A DNA stretch of 9,488 nt from JAMCXS01 sp964459065. Lineage in GTDB: Bacteria > Acidobacteriota > Terriglobia > UBA7540. The notes beneath the pieces are model-generated. The model saw nothing but the letters and a program-made list of their open reading frames with translations, did not search any database and was not told the origin of the DNA. Shown here piece after piece: positions 1 through 6,455 of the stretch (the stretch's first letter is position 1; every line of letters begins with the position of its first letter). Where the stretch lies: assembly GCA_964459065.1 (NCBI GenBank), contig CAYWMN010000138.1, positions 1 to 9,488 of the forward strand. The letters run 5' to 3'. A program made the translations under genes and the position numbers.

Positions 1-191
1 TCCGAGATGCCGATCAAGGCGACTTGATGGAGATCAACGACCGTTTTCACTCCGGCGTCCCGCATGGCCTCGCCGCCGCAGCCGAAAAGCTTCAGGCCGC
101 TCGCCCGCGCGTTGAGCACCCGGGCCAGGGCCGCTCCGTAGACTTCGCCGGAACGTTCTCCGGCGACGATGATGAGAGAAGGTTGGGTCAT
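1..191 (-). CDS. lpxB: Lipid-A-disaccharide synthase, N-terminal 63 residues (partial at left edge)
   Basis: Reading leftwards from the ATG at 191-189, the product begins MTQPSLIIVAGERSGEVYGA and continues through FGCGGEAMRDAGV and VVDLHQVALIGIS. This is the N-terminal pattern of LpxB (GT-B glycosyltransferase, family GT19): a first beta strand, then the AGExSGD-like loop (here AGERSGE), then FG(C)GGxxMRxAGV and the hydrophobic 'ALIGIS' segment that matches 'AVMGxxEV' in other LpxB proteins. In the family, LpxB condenses UDP-2,3-diacylglucosamine with lipid X at the inner membrane to make the lipid A disaccharide. The gene is cut off by the window edge, so about five sixths of it cannot be seen. 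Its start codon overlaps the stop of the upstream ABC transporter gene as ATGA, which suggests translational coupling and one mRNA. The substitutions R for A/T and E for D in the first loop are mild. Confidence 0.88.
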   Translation of the reverse strand, partial: MTQPSLIIVAGERSGEVYGAALARVLNARASGLKLFGCGGEAMRDAGVKTVVDLHQVALIGIS

Positions 192-2050
192 GGTTCGCTG
201 GCCGGATTGGCAAGGGTGGCGGGAATCTCCTGGTCTTTGTACTGGAGCTGATAAAGCTTGAAATAGATTCCCTGTTGACGCAACAGTTCCTGGTGCGTAC
301 CGACTTCACGCACTCTTCCCTTGTGCATGACGATAATCTTGGAAGCATTCTGAATGGTCGAGAGCCGATGCGCAATCACCAGCGAGGTGCGATCCTCAAG
401 CAGGTTCTGGAGGCCTTGCCGGATCAGGTGTTCGGTTTCCGGGTCCACGCTTGAAGTGGCCTCGTCAAGAATCAGGATTTTGGGATCATGAGCCAAAGCG
501 CGCGCAAAGGAAAGCAGTTGTTTCTGCCCCGCGGAAAGCGTGGCGCCCCGTTCCTTGACCGGCTCATCAAAGCCCCCGGGAAGGCTCTCAATGAAATCCA
601 GCATATTGACCCGCCGGGCCGCCTCCCGCACCTGCTGGTCGGATATCCCCGGAGTGCCCATGCGGATATTGCTGGCAATGGTTCCTGAGAACAGGTAGGG
701 ATCCTGCAGGACGATGGCGAAATTCTTCCGCAGGTCCTGCAGCCGCAGCTTGCGCAGGTCAACACCGTCAAACGTTACGGAACCTTCCTGAACGTCATAG
801 AAGCGCAGCAGAAGGTTGGTGAGGGTTGTCTTTCCCGCGCCCGTATGGCCGACCACCGCCACGGTTTCTCCCGGCGCGATGGAAAACGAGACGTCCTCCA
901 AAACGCGGTGGTTGTCGCGGTAGGCGAATCCCACCTGGTTGAACGCGACGCTTCCTTCCGGGTGATCGAGCCCGCGGGATTCGGTGGAATCGTCAATCCT
1001 GACGGGCGTATCGAGCAGCCGGAAGATCCGCTCGGAACTGGCCATGGCCGCTTGCAGGATGTTGTATTTGTCGCTCAAGTCCTGGATGGGGCGGAAAAAA
1101 CGCTGGGAATATTGAATAAATGCGATCGCAGTTCCGATGGTGACCGAGCCCGCCAGATACATGCCGCCGCCCTTGTAGAGAATAATGACGATGGCCAGCA
1201 CGCCCAGGAATTCCACCGTAGGATAGAAAAGACCATAAGCCATGATGGAATCCTTGTACGCCTTCATGTGCGCCCGGTTGATCTGCTCAAACTCCTCAAA
1301 GCTGCGGTCTTCACGGTTGAAAAGCTGGAGGACCGACATGCCGGTGATGTGTTCCTGAAGGTAGGAGTTAATCCGGGCGATCGCCAGACGAATTTGCCGG
1401 TAGGATTCCCGCACGGCTTTGCGGAAGGCTACGGTGACCAGAACGATCAGAGGCAAAACGGAAAACGTCAGCAGCGCCAGCCGCCAGTCCAGCTCGAGCA
1501 TCACCACCATGATGCTGAGCAGGGTAAAGAAATCCCCGAAAACCGCCACTACGCCCGAGGCGAACATATTGTTGAGAACGTCGACGTCCGTGGTGGCGCG
1601 CGTGACCAGGCGCCCGACCGGGTTGCGGTCAAAGAAGCTCATCTGCAGCCGCTGGAGGTGGCTGAAAATCTCCTTACGCAGGTCGTACATCACCTTCTGT
1701 CCCACCACCTGCATGGCGAAGGTCTGGGCGAATTGCAGGACGAAGGTGAGCAGGACGGTGGGCAGAAAAATCAGGAACGCGATTTGAAGAATGCCCACGC
1801 GGGGATTGGAGCTGAGAAAGTGAGCCAGAAATTGCGGAAGCTGGTGGTGGTGCGAGGGGTCCAGATAGCGGTCGATTTCCACCTTCAGCAGATAAGGCGG
1901 TACGGCCTGCAGCAGGCCGTAGAAAAAGATGGCGACAAGCGCAAAGAAGACCACTCTGCGATATGGGCGCAGATAGGCCAGCAGGCGCCGCATCAGCCGG
2001 GCGTCGTAAGCCTTTCCGAGAACTTCTTCTTCGTGCAGTCCGTCTGCCAT
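188..2050 (-). CDS. ABC exporter half-transporter with intact catalytic glutamate and LSAGQ signature (MsbA/BmrD-like)
   Basis: 620 residues, the usual length of a half-size ABC exporter: a six-helix membrane domain (about residues 25-330, type-1 ABC transmembrane fold), then one nucleotide-binding domain (about 365-600). Visible motifs are Walker A GHTGAGKT (401-408), Q-loop Q449 in VLQDPYLF, signature LSAGQ (505-509), Walker B ILILDE with catalytic E530, D-loop SSVD (533-536) and H-loop H561. The signature carries Ala where LSGGQ has its first Gly. The neighbour just upstream (2063-3808) has the complementary defect, so the two very probably work as one heterodimer of the BmrC/BmrD or TM287/TM288 kind, with this subunit supplying the active Walker motifs. 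The start is ATG at 2050, 12 bases after the upstream stop; no strong Shine-Dalgarno is seen, so coupling is likely. Its stop overlaps the lpxB start. Substrate is not shown by sequence; lipid A precursor or another envelope lipid is inferred from lpxB, and drug export is the alternative. Confidence 0.93.
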   Translation of the reverse strand: MADGLHEEEVLGKAYDARLMRRLLAYLRPYRRVVFFALVAIFFYGLLQAVPPYLLKVEIDRYLDPSHHHQLPQFLAHFLSSNPRVGILQIAFLIFLPTVLLTFVLQFAQTFAMQVVGQKVMYDLRKEIFSHLQRLQMSFFDRNPVGRLVTRATTDVDVLNNMFASGVVAVFGDFFTLLSIMVVMLELDWRLALLTFSVLPLIVLVTVAFRKAVRESYRQIRLAIARINSYLQEHITGMSVLQLFNREDRSFEEFEQINRAHMKAYKDSIMAYGLFYPTVEFLGVLAIVIILYKGGGMYLAGSVTIGTAIAFIQYSQRFFRPIQDLSDKYNILQAAMASSERIFRLLDTPVRIDDSTESRGLDHPEGSVAFNQVGFAYRDNHRVLEDVSFSIAPGETVAVVGHTGAGKTTLTNLLLRFYDVQEGSVTFDGVDLRKLRLQDLRKNFAIVLQDPYLFSGTIASNIRMGTPGISDQQVREAARRVNMLDFIESLPGGFDEPVKERGATLSAGQKQLLSFARALAHDPKILILDEATSSVDPETEHLIRQGLQNLLEDRTSLVIAHRLSTIQNASKIIVMHKGRVREVGTHQELLRQQGIYFKLYQLQYKDQEIPATLANPASEP

Positions 2051-2062
2051 GGATTTACGGGA

Positions 2063-3808
2063 TTAAGCTTCTTTCTCCAAAGATTCTTCAATCAACTGCT
2101 TGTTGTACAACTCCGCGTAGTAGCCGTTCTGCGCTAGGAGTTCTTCATGCGATCCCTGTTCCACAATCGTGCCGCCGTGCAGGACGACGATTTCGTCGGC
2201 ATTGCGAATGGTTGAAATGCGGTGCGAAATCAGAATCGTGGTTCTTCCGGCCATCACACCGCCCAAGTGCTGCAGGATTCTTTCCTCCGTGTAGGTGTCC
2301 ACGCTCGAAAGCGCGTCATCCAGAATCAGAATGCGCGGATCGCGTAGAATGGCCCGGGAAATTGCCACGCGCTGTTTTTGGCCTCCGGAAAGCGTCAGCC
2401 CTCTCTCGCCCACCATCACATCAAAGCCTTTGGGAAAGCTCATAATATCCGAAAGGATATTGGAAATTTCGGTGGCGCGCGCCACTTCCTCCTGCGAAGA
2501 TGCGGGGGCGCCGAACCGGACGTTTTCACGAATCGTGTTGCTGAACAGAAAAGTTTCCTGCGGAACGAAGCCGATATGGGAACGCAGGGTCTTGAGCGGA
2601 AAATGGCGGACTGGAATGCCGTCCACCAGCACGCTTCCTTCAGGCGCGTCATACAGGCGCGGCACCAGGGCCGCCAGGGTCGACTTCCCGGCGCCGGTGG
2701 CGCCCACAATCGCCACGGTCCGCCCGGCGGGAATCTTCAGGTTGATGTTCTTCAAAATGGGTGAGCCGTTGTAGCTGAACGTGAGGTTGCGGAATTCGAT
2801 TTCCCCCCGGAGGGTGACGGCTGGATTTTCGGGAACGAACCGGTCGTCGATTTCCGGCCGGGCGTCGAAGATCTTCCAAAGCCGCCCGAGCGAAGCCAGG
2901 CCGCGTTGAATAATGTTGGTGACCCAGCCCAGCGCAATGATGGGCCAGATCAGATACATCAGGTAGATGTTGAAGGCCGCGAAGGTTCCCACCGTGATCG
3001 TGCCGGAAAGGACGTGTTCACCGCCCACCACCATAATCAGCAGGAACGAGGCCGCAAACAACAGGGCAAGCGCCGGCCACAGAAAGCTTGTGATCCAGAT
3101 CAGACGCTTGTTTTTCTCAACAAACAGCTGGTTCATCCGGTCAAATTCCCGGTTTTCAGAATCCTCCTGGCAGAAGGCGCGAACCAGCCGGACGCCCGAC
3201 ACGTTTTCACGAACTCTTTCCGTCAGTTCTGAATACATCTCCTGGATCTTCTCAAAGCGCGTATGAATCTTCTGCCCGAAGAACTTGACCGCAATCGACG
3301 CCAGCGGCAGGGGCGCAACCGCCAGCAGAGTCAGGTGCAGGTCAAGGTGGGCCATCAGGATGATGGTGGCGATGCCGGAGACGACGGTATTGGCGGAATA
3401 CATGATTCCCGGCCCGACGATATTGCGGACGGCGCTCAGATCGTTCGTCAGCTTGGACATCAGATCCCCGGTGCGGTGCTCGTTGTAGTAGCGCTGGTCG
3501 AGCCGCATCAAATGCTCAAACAAATCGTTGCGAAGGTCGTATTCCACGTCCCGTGAAATCCCGATCAGCATCCACCGCATCCAGAACTGGAAGATGGCTT
3601 TGACCAGCGCCACGCCCAGCAGCAGGCCGGCAAAAATAAGAATCGTTTGGAGCGCCACGCGGTGGGTCAAGGCGTCAATGGCGTCCTTGATGATCAGCGG
3701 CACGGTGACACCCACCACCTGAGTGATCACGAGGGCGGCAAAGCCGATGGCATAGCGCTTCTTGTACTTTCCTAAGTAGGGATAGAGAGGGCGAAGAGGA
3801 TTTCTCAT
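2063..3808 (-). CDS. ABC exporter half-transporter with degenerate catalytic site (Asp in place of Glu; BmrC/TM287-like)
   Basis: 581 residues from the ATG at 3808. A six-helix membrane domain (about 15-310) precedes one nucleotide-binding domain (about 335-570). Motifs are Walker A GATGAGKS (369-376), Q417 in FVPQETFLF, canonical signature LSGGQ (473-477), Walker B ILILDD, D-loop SSVD (501-504) and H529. The residue after the Walker B aspartate is D498 instead of the catalytic glutamate, the hallmark of the degenerate half in heterodimeric exporters. The partner gene follows after 12 bases, and lpxB after that. An in-frame GTG at 3868 would add 20 residues, but it lies at the predicted transcription start of the TATAAT promoter at 3877-3882, and the family usually begins near 'RPLYPYLGKYKKR', so the ATG at 3808 is preferred. 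No clear Shine-Dalgarno precedes it. Export of lipid A or a related lipid is inferred only from context. Confidence 0.93.
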   Translation of the reverse strand: MRNPLRPLYPYLGKYKKRYAIGFAALVITQVVGVTVPLIIKDAIDALTHRVALQTILIFAGLLLGVALVKAIFQFWMRWMLIGISRDVEYDLRNDLFEHLMRLDQRYYNEHRTGDLMSKLTNDLSAVRNIVGPGIMYSANTVVSGIATIILMAHLDLHLTLLAVAPLPLASIAVKFFGQKIHTRFEKIQEMYSELTERVRENVSGVRLVRAFCQEDSENREFDRMNQLFVEKNKRLIWITSFLWPALALLFAASFLLIMVVGGEHVLSGTITVGTFAAFNIYLMYLIWPIIALGWVTNIIQRGLASLGRLWKIFDARPEIDDRFVPENPAVTLRGEIEFRNLTFSYNGSPILKNINLKIPAGRTVAIVGATGAGKSTLAALVPRLYDAPEGSVLVDGIPVRHFPLKTLRSHIGFVPQETFLFSNTIRENVRFGAPASSQEEVARATEISNILSDIMSFPKGFDVMVGERGLTLSGGQKQRVAISRAILRDPRILILDDALSSVDTYTEERILQHLGGVMAGRTTILISHRISTIRNADEIVVLHGGTIVEQGSHEELLAQNGYYAELYNKQLIEESLEKEA

Positions 3809-3838
3809 GGGTGTCTGATGGTGGTCCCGGTTTGGGCA

Positions 3839-3859
3839 GCGGGCAAAGCTCCGGCCCGC
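3839..3859 (-). other. GC-rich hairpin in the leader of the ABC/lpxB transcript
   Basis: Inverted repeat GCGGGC/GCCCGC with a 9-base loop, lying between the predicted leftward transcription start (about 3870) and the ATG at 3808. In RNA it would make a six-base-pair, all-GC stem at the 5' end of the message. There is no following T-run, so it is not an intrinsic terminator. A role in RNA stability or translation is possible. A chance stem of this size is also possible in DNA of this composition. Confidence 0.3.
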
Positions 3860-3876
3860 AAAACCCACGCTTTTTG

Positions 3877-3906
3877 ATTATAACTGAGCGCCCACCGGCG
3901 TGCCAG
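3877..3906 (-). promoter_or_regulatory. Predicted sigma70-type promoter for the ABC exporter-lpxB operon
   Basis: On the minus strand, a perfect TATAAT (-10, plus coordinates 3877-3882) is preceded by CTGGCA (-35, 3901-3906; four of six matches to TTGACA) with an 18-base spacer. Transcription would start near 3870, giving a leader of about 60 bases before the ATG at 3808. One copy of the 17-bp direct repeat (3888-3904) covers most of the spacer and part of the -35 box, so binding there could control this promoter. Confidence 0.6.
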
Positions 3907-3942
3907 CGAAGGAGCGTTAAAGTCTGCGCCCACCGGCGTGCC
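3888..3942. repeat. Pair of exact 17-bp direct repeats in the divergent control region
   Basis: GCGCCCACCGGCGTGCC occurs at 3888-3904 and again, without mismatch, at 3926-3942, 38 bp from start to start. Each copy holds a small inverted repeat (CGCC-CACC-GGCG). The first copy overlaps the spacer and -35 box of the leftward promoter; the second lies just upstream, between the two divergent promoters. The arrangement resembles a two-site operator, but a short local duplication would look the same. No known regulator site is recognised. Confidence 0.55.
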
Positions 3943-3997
3943 GGGAGCCCGCCTCGAGTTTGCAGCACGCGCGCGCCTGCTGATTTATTCTTTCAAG

Positions 3998-4026
3998 TTG
4001 ACCCATCGCGCGGCACTTCGTAAAAT
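3998..4026 (+). promoter_or_regulatory. Predicted sigma70-type promoter for the MltD-like gene
   Basis: TTGACC (-35, 3998-4003, five of six matches) and TAAAAT (-10, 4021-4026, five of six) are separated by the ideal 17 bases. Transcription would begin near 4033, leaving a leader of about 60 bases before the ATG at 4093. This also argues against the in-frame GTG at 4036 as the protein start, because it would be at the very end of the transcript. Confidence 0.7.
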
Positions 4027-4092
4027 CGGGCTATTGTGTTGTTTTCTTCCAGGACGGGAGAAAGCACAACCTCGGTAACAGACGGGAGCAGG

Positions 4093-6327
4093 ATGGAAAA
4101 GGTGAAAAAGGTTTGGGTGATTGCGGCGGTGCTCCTGTTGGCTTCCTGCGCATCCAAACAAAAAGTAGCCGTCAAGCCGCCGACGGCCAAGGTTCCACCG
4201 CCCCAAGACCTTTCCTCGCCGACGCTGGAGACTTCCGGGCATCCCGCGAAGGTGGCCGTCAATGACCCAGTCAGTGCTCTGATCGCGCGGGCTGAAGCCC
4301 AGTACCAGCAGGGTATGCAGCAGTACCGGGCTGGGAAGATGGAGGCTGCTAAAAAGTGTTTTGACCGGGCCGTAAGCATCCTGCTCGAATCCAGGATCAA
4401 GATTCGGAACAACCCCCGCCTTCAGGCTGAGTTCCAGAAGCTGGTGCAGAACACCTACGGCCTTGAAGTCGCCACCTTGCAGAACGGCGATTCGTTGAGC
4501 CAGCATGAATATGAGCCGGCGCCCATCGAATCTTTTGCCGGCCTGACGTTTCCCGTCGATCCTAAAGTCCGCAAGCGCATCCAGCAGGAGCTTCTTTCGG
4601 TGCGCTCGGATTTGCCGCTGGTTTCCAATGACTATGTGGCGGGATTCCTCAGCTACTTTCAGAATCGCGGCCAGGGCTTTATTACCCGGGTGCTCGAACG
4701 CGTGGGCCTCTACCGGCCGATGATTTCATCGGTGCTGCGCAAGAACGGCGTGCCGCAGGATTTGATTTACCTGGCTGCGGCCGAGAGCGCCTTTAATCCG
4801 TTTGCGGTGTCGCGTGCCGGCGCCACGGGAATCTGGCAATTCATGGCCCCGCGGGGCAAAGAATATGGGCTTCAGATCAATCGCTATGTTGACCAGCGGG
4901 AAGATCCTCTGAAGTCGACCGAGGCGGCCGCGCACCACCTGAAGGATCTTTACAAGGAGTTTGGGGATTGGTATCTGGCGATGGCGGCATATAACTGTGG
5001 TCCCCTCAATGTTCAGAGAGCCATTGAACGGACCGGTTATGCCAACTTCTGGAAGCTTCGCGAACTCCACGCCCTGCCTGTCGAAACTCAGAATTATGTG
5101 CCCATTATTCTCGCCACCGCTCTGATCGCCAAGGACCCGCGCGCCTACGGATTTGACGTTCAGCCGGATCCTCCCCTCAAAGCGGATCACGTGGTGGTGA
5201 CGCATCCCACGGACCTTCGCCTGGTGGCTGAACTGCTCGGCCGCCCGGTCAAACAGCTGATTAACCTGAATCCGAGCCTTCTCAGCTGGGCGACGCCGTT
5301 GAATGATTCAAAGTTTGTGCTCAATCTTCCGGCGGGAACCAAGAAGAAGTATGAGAAGCTCATTGCGGAAGTCCCGGCTTCCAAGCGCGTCTGGTGGCGG
5401 GCCTATCAGGTGAAAAGGGGAGAGACTCTGGCGGCGATTGCCCGCAAGTACCGCATCCGGACCTCCGCGCTCGCCAGTGCCAACCACCTTGCGATGAACG
5501 ATGATCCGGACGCCGGCACGCAGTTGATTCTTCCTCTTCCGCCGGGCCGCCAGGCTCTTTACCGCCGCGGCCGCTATTACCACTACCGGATCAAGCGGGG
5601 CGATACCCTGGGGGCTATCGCCCGACGGTTTCACGTCCGGGTTGCCGAACTGCGCCGTTGGAACCACTTGCGGGGAACCACGATTATTGAGGGACATACG
5701 CTTCGGCTGTTTGGCCGGGAAGCAAGTCGATTGTCCCATCATGGGAGCTGGGACCACGGTAAATGGGACGGGGCCGTCTACGAGTACCGGATTCGTCAGG
5801 GTGACACGCTGGGCCTGATTGCCAACCATTTTCACGTGAAAGTCGCTGACCTGCGTCGCTGGAATCATCTGCACGGTTCAACCATCGTTGCCGGCAAGGT
5901 TCTTCGCGTGCGCGGCGTGCGGCGGGAATCGCACCCTGCTGCCTCGGCTCGCCGCGTTTCAGAACGCCGGGGCGGCCATGAATATCGCGTCCGCCGGGGC
6001 GACACGCTGAACGGCATTGCGAGCCATTTCCACGTGACTGTCGCCGAACTGCGCCGCTGGAACCACCTGCACGGTTCCCTGATCAATGAAGGCGAAGTGC
6101 TTCATCTGAACGGACGGAGCCGGCAAACCCGCATTGCTGACGCGTCGAGCCGGAGGCGGAAGCCGGGGAGCCCCTATCATTACCGTATCCGCCCGGGTGA
6201 TACGTTGACGATGATTGCAGACCGCTTTGATGTCTCGGTCTCCCAGATTCAGCGCTGGAATCACCTTGACGGCTCCGCGATTGTTACCGGCCAGACTCTG
6301 ACTCTCTACGGGGTTTCGAACGATTGA
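4093..6327 (+). CDS. mltD: MltD-type lytic murein transglycosylase lipoprotein with five LysM domains
   Basis: 744 residues. The N-terminus MEKVKKVWVIAAVLLLASC is a lipoprotein signal with lipobox LASC, lipidated at C19. A Pro-rich linker and a short TPR-like helical part (about 62-97) follow. The SLT domain (about 215-335) shows the family signatures: catalytic E231 in AAESAFNP, then GATGIWQFM, MAAYNCGP and QNYVP. Family members cleave the glycan between MurNAc and GlcNAc, leaving 1,6-anhydroMurNAc. A degenerate LysM-like stretch (TDLRLVAELLG...LINLNPSLL) precedes five canonical LysM modules beginning near residues 438, 498, 565, 631 and 697, each with a (R/Q/P)G(D/E)TL core; the last four also carry RWNHL. 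E. coli MltD is about 450 residues, so this is a long LysM-expanded form. The ATG at 4093 fits the promoter (start near 4033), the signal peptide and a GGGAG at 4084-4088. Linkers between LysM units are rich in Arg, His and Ser. Expected place: inner face of the outer membrane. Confidence 0.93.
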   Translation: MEKVKKVWVIAAVLLLASCASKQKVAVKPPTAKVPPPQDLSSPTLETSGHPAKVAVNDPVSALIARAEAQYQQGMQQYRAGKMEAAKKCFDRAVSILLESRIKIRNNPRLQAEFQKLVQNTYGLEVATLQNGDSLSQHEYEPAPIESFAGLTFPVDPKVRKRIQQELLSVRSDLPLVSNDYVAGFLSYFQNRGQGFITRVLERVGLYRPMISSVLRKNGVPQDLIYLAAAESAFNPFAVSRAGATGIWQFMAPRGKEYGLQINRYVDQREDPLKSTEAAAHHLKDLYKEFGDWYLAMAAYNCGPLNVQRAIERTGYANFWKLRELHALPVETQNYVPIILATALIAKDPRAYGFDVQPDPPLKADHVVVTHPTDLRLVAELLGRPVKQLINLNPSLLSWATPLNDSKFVLNLPAGTKKKYEKLIAEVPASKRVWWRAYQVKRGETLAAIARKYRIRTSALASANHLAMNDDPDAGTQLILPLPPGRQALYRRGRYYHYRIKRGDTLGAIARRFHVRVAELRRWNHLRGTTIIEGHTLRLFGREASRLSHHGSWDHGKWDGAVYEYRIRQGDTLGLIANHFHVKVADLRRWNHLHGSTIVAGKVLRVRGVRRESHPAASARRVSERRGGHEYRVRRGDTLNGIASHFHVTVAELRRWNHLHGSLINEGEVLHLNGRSRQTRIADASSRRRKPGSPYHYRIRPGDTLTMIADRFDVSVSQIQRWNHLDGSAIVTGQTLTLYGVSND
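5575..6318 (+). repeat. Four tandem LysM-coding repeats, period 198-201 bp
   Basis: The last four LysM units are laid out in near-register: the equivalent Tyr codon before R(I/V) is at 5584, 5785, 5983 and 6181, that is 201, 198 and 198 bp apart. Each unit reads Y-R-(I/V)-x-x-G-D-T-L, then IAxxFxV, then RWNHLxG, and closes with a (E/A/T)GxxL(R/H/T)L strand. The similarity is clear in DNA around the GATACCCTG and CGCTGGAACCACCTG segments. Linkers are less alike. The pattern points to growth by unequal recombination of one module. The first LysM (residue 438 onwards) is more divergent and lacks RWNHL. Confidence 0.85.
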
Positions 6328-6334
6328 GCGGGTC

Positions 6335-6363
6335 TTGACGGCGTTTCGGAGAACTCATAGGAT
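6335..6363 (+). promoter_or_regulatory. Predicted promoter upstream of the acidic/basic repeat protein gene
   Basis: TTGACG (-35, 6335-6340, five of six matches) is followed after 17 bases by TAGGAT (-10, 6358-6363, four of six). It sits just after the mltD stop (6327). Transcription would start near 6370, giving a leader of roughly 85 bases. A separate promoter fits the unusual content and the strong ribosome binding site of the next gene. No T-run terminator was seen between 6328 and 6455, so read-through from mltD is also possible. Confidence 0.45.
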
Positions 6364-6455
6364 TTAGGCAGATGCTGCTTTGAACCGGTGCCGTGAAATC
6401 CGGCGGCAGAAAGGAAGTTGTCCCTTACACGAGATAACTTGACGAGGAGGCCTTT

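Noticed and set aside
845..2137. 430-residue open frame on the plus strand, opposite the second ABC transporter gene
   Set aside because: It mirrors the codons of a clearly conserved ABC gene, is rich in His, Gln, Asp and Glu without domain structure, and has no matching motif. It is a GC-driven antisense shadow.
5308..5874. 188-residue and neighbouring minus-strand frames across the LysM repeats
   Set aside because: They are periodic because they lie opposite the LysM repeats and show no domain or start signal of their own.
6390..6404. GCCG/CGGC inverted repeat after mltD considered as a terminator
   Set aside because: The stem is only four base pairs and no T-run follows.
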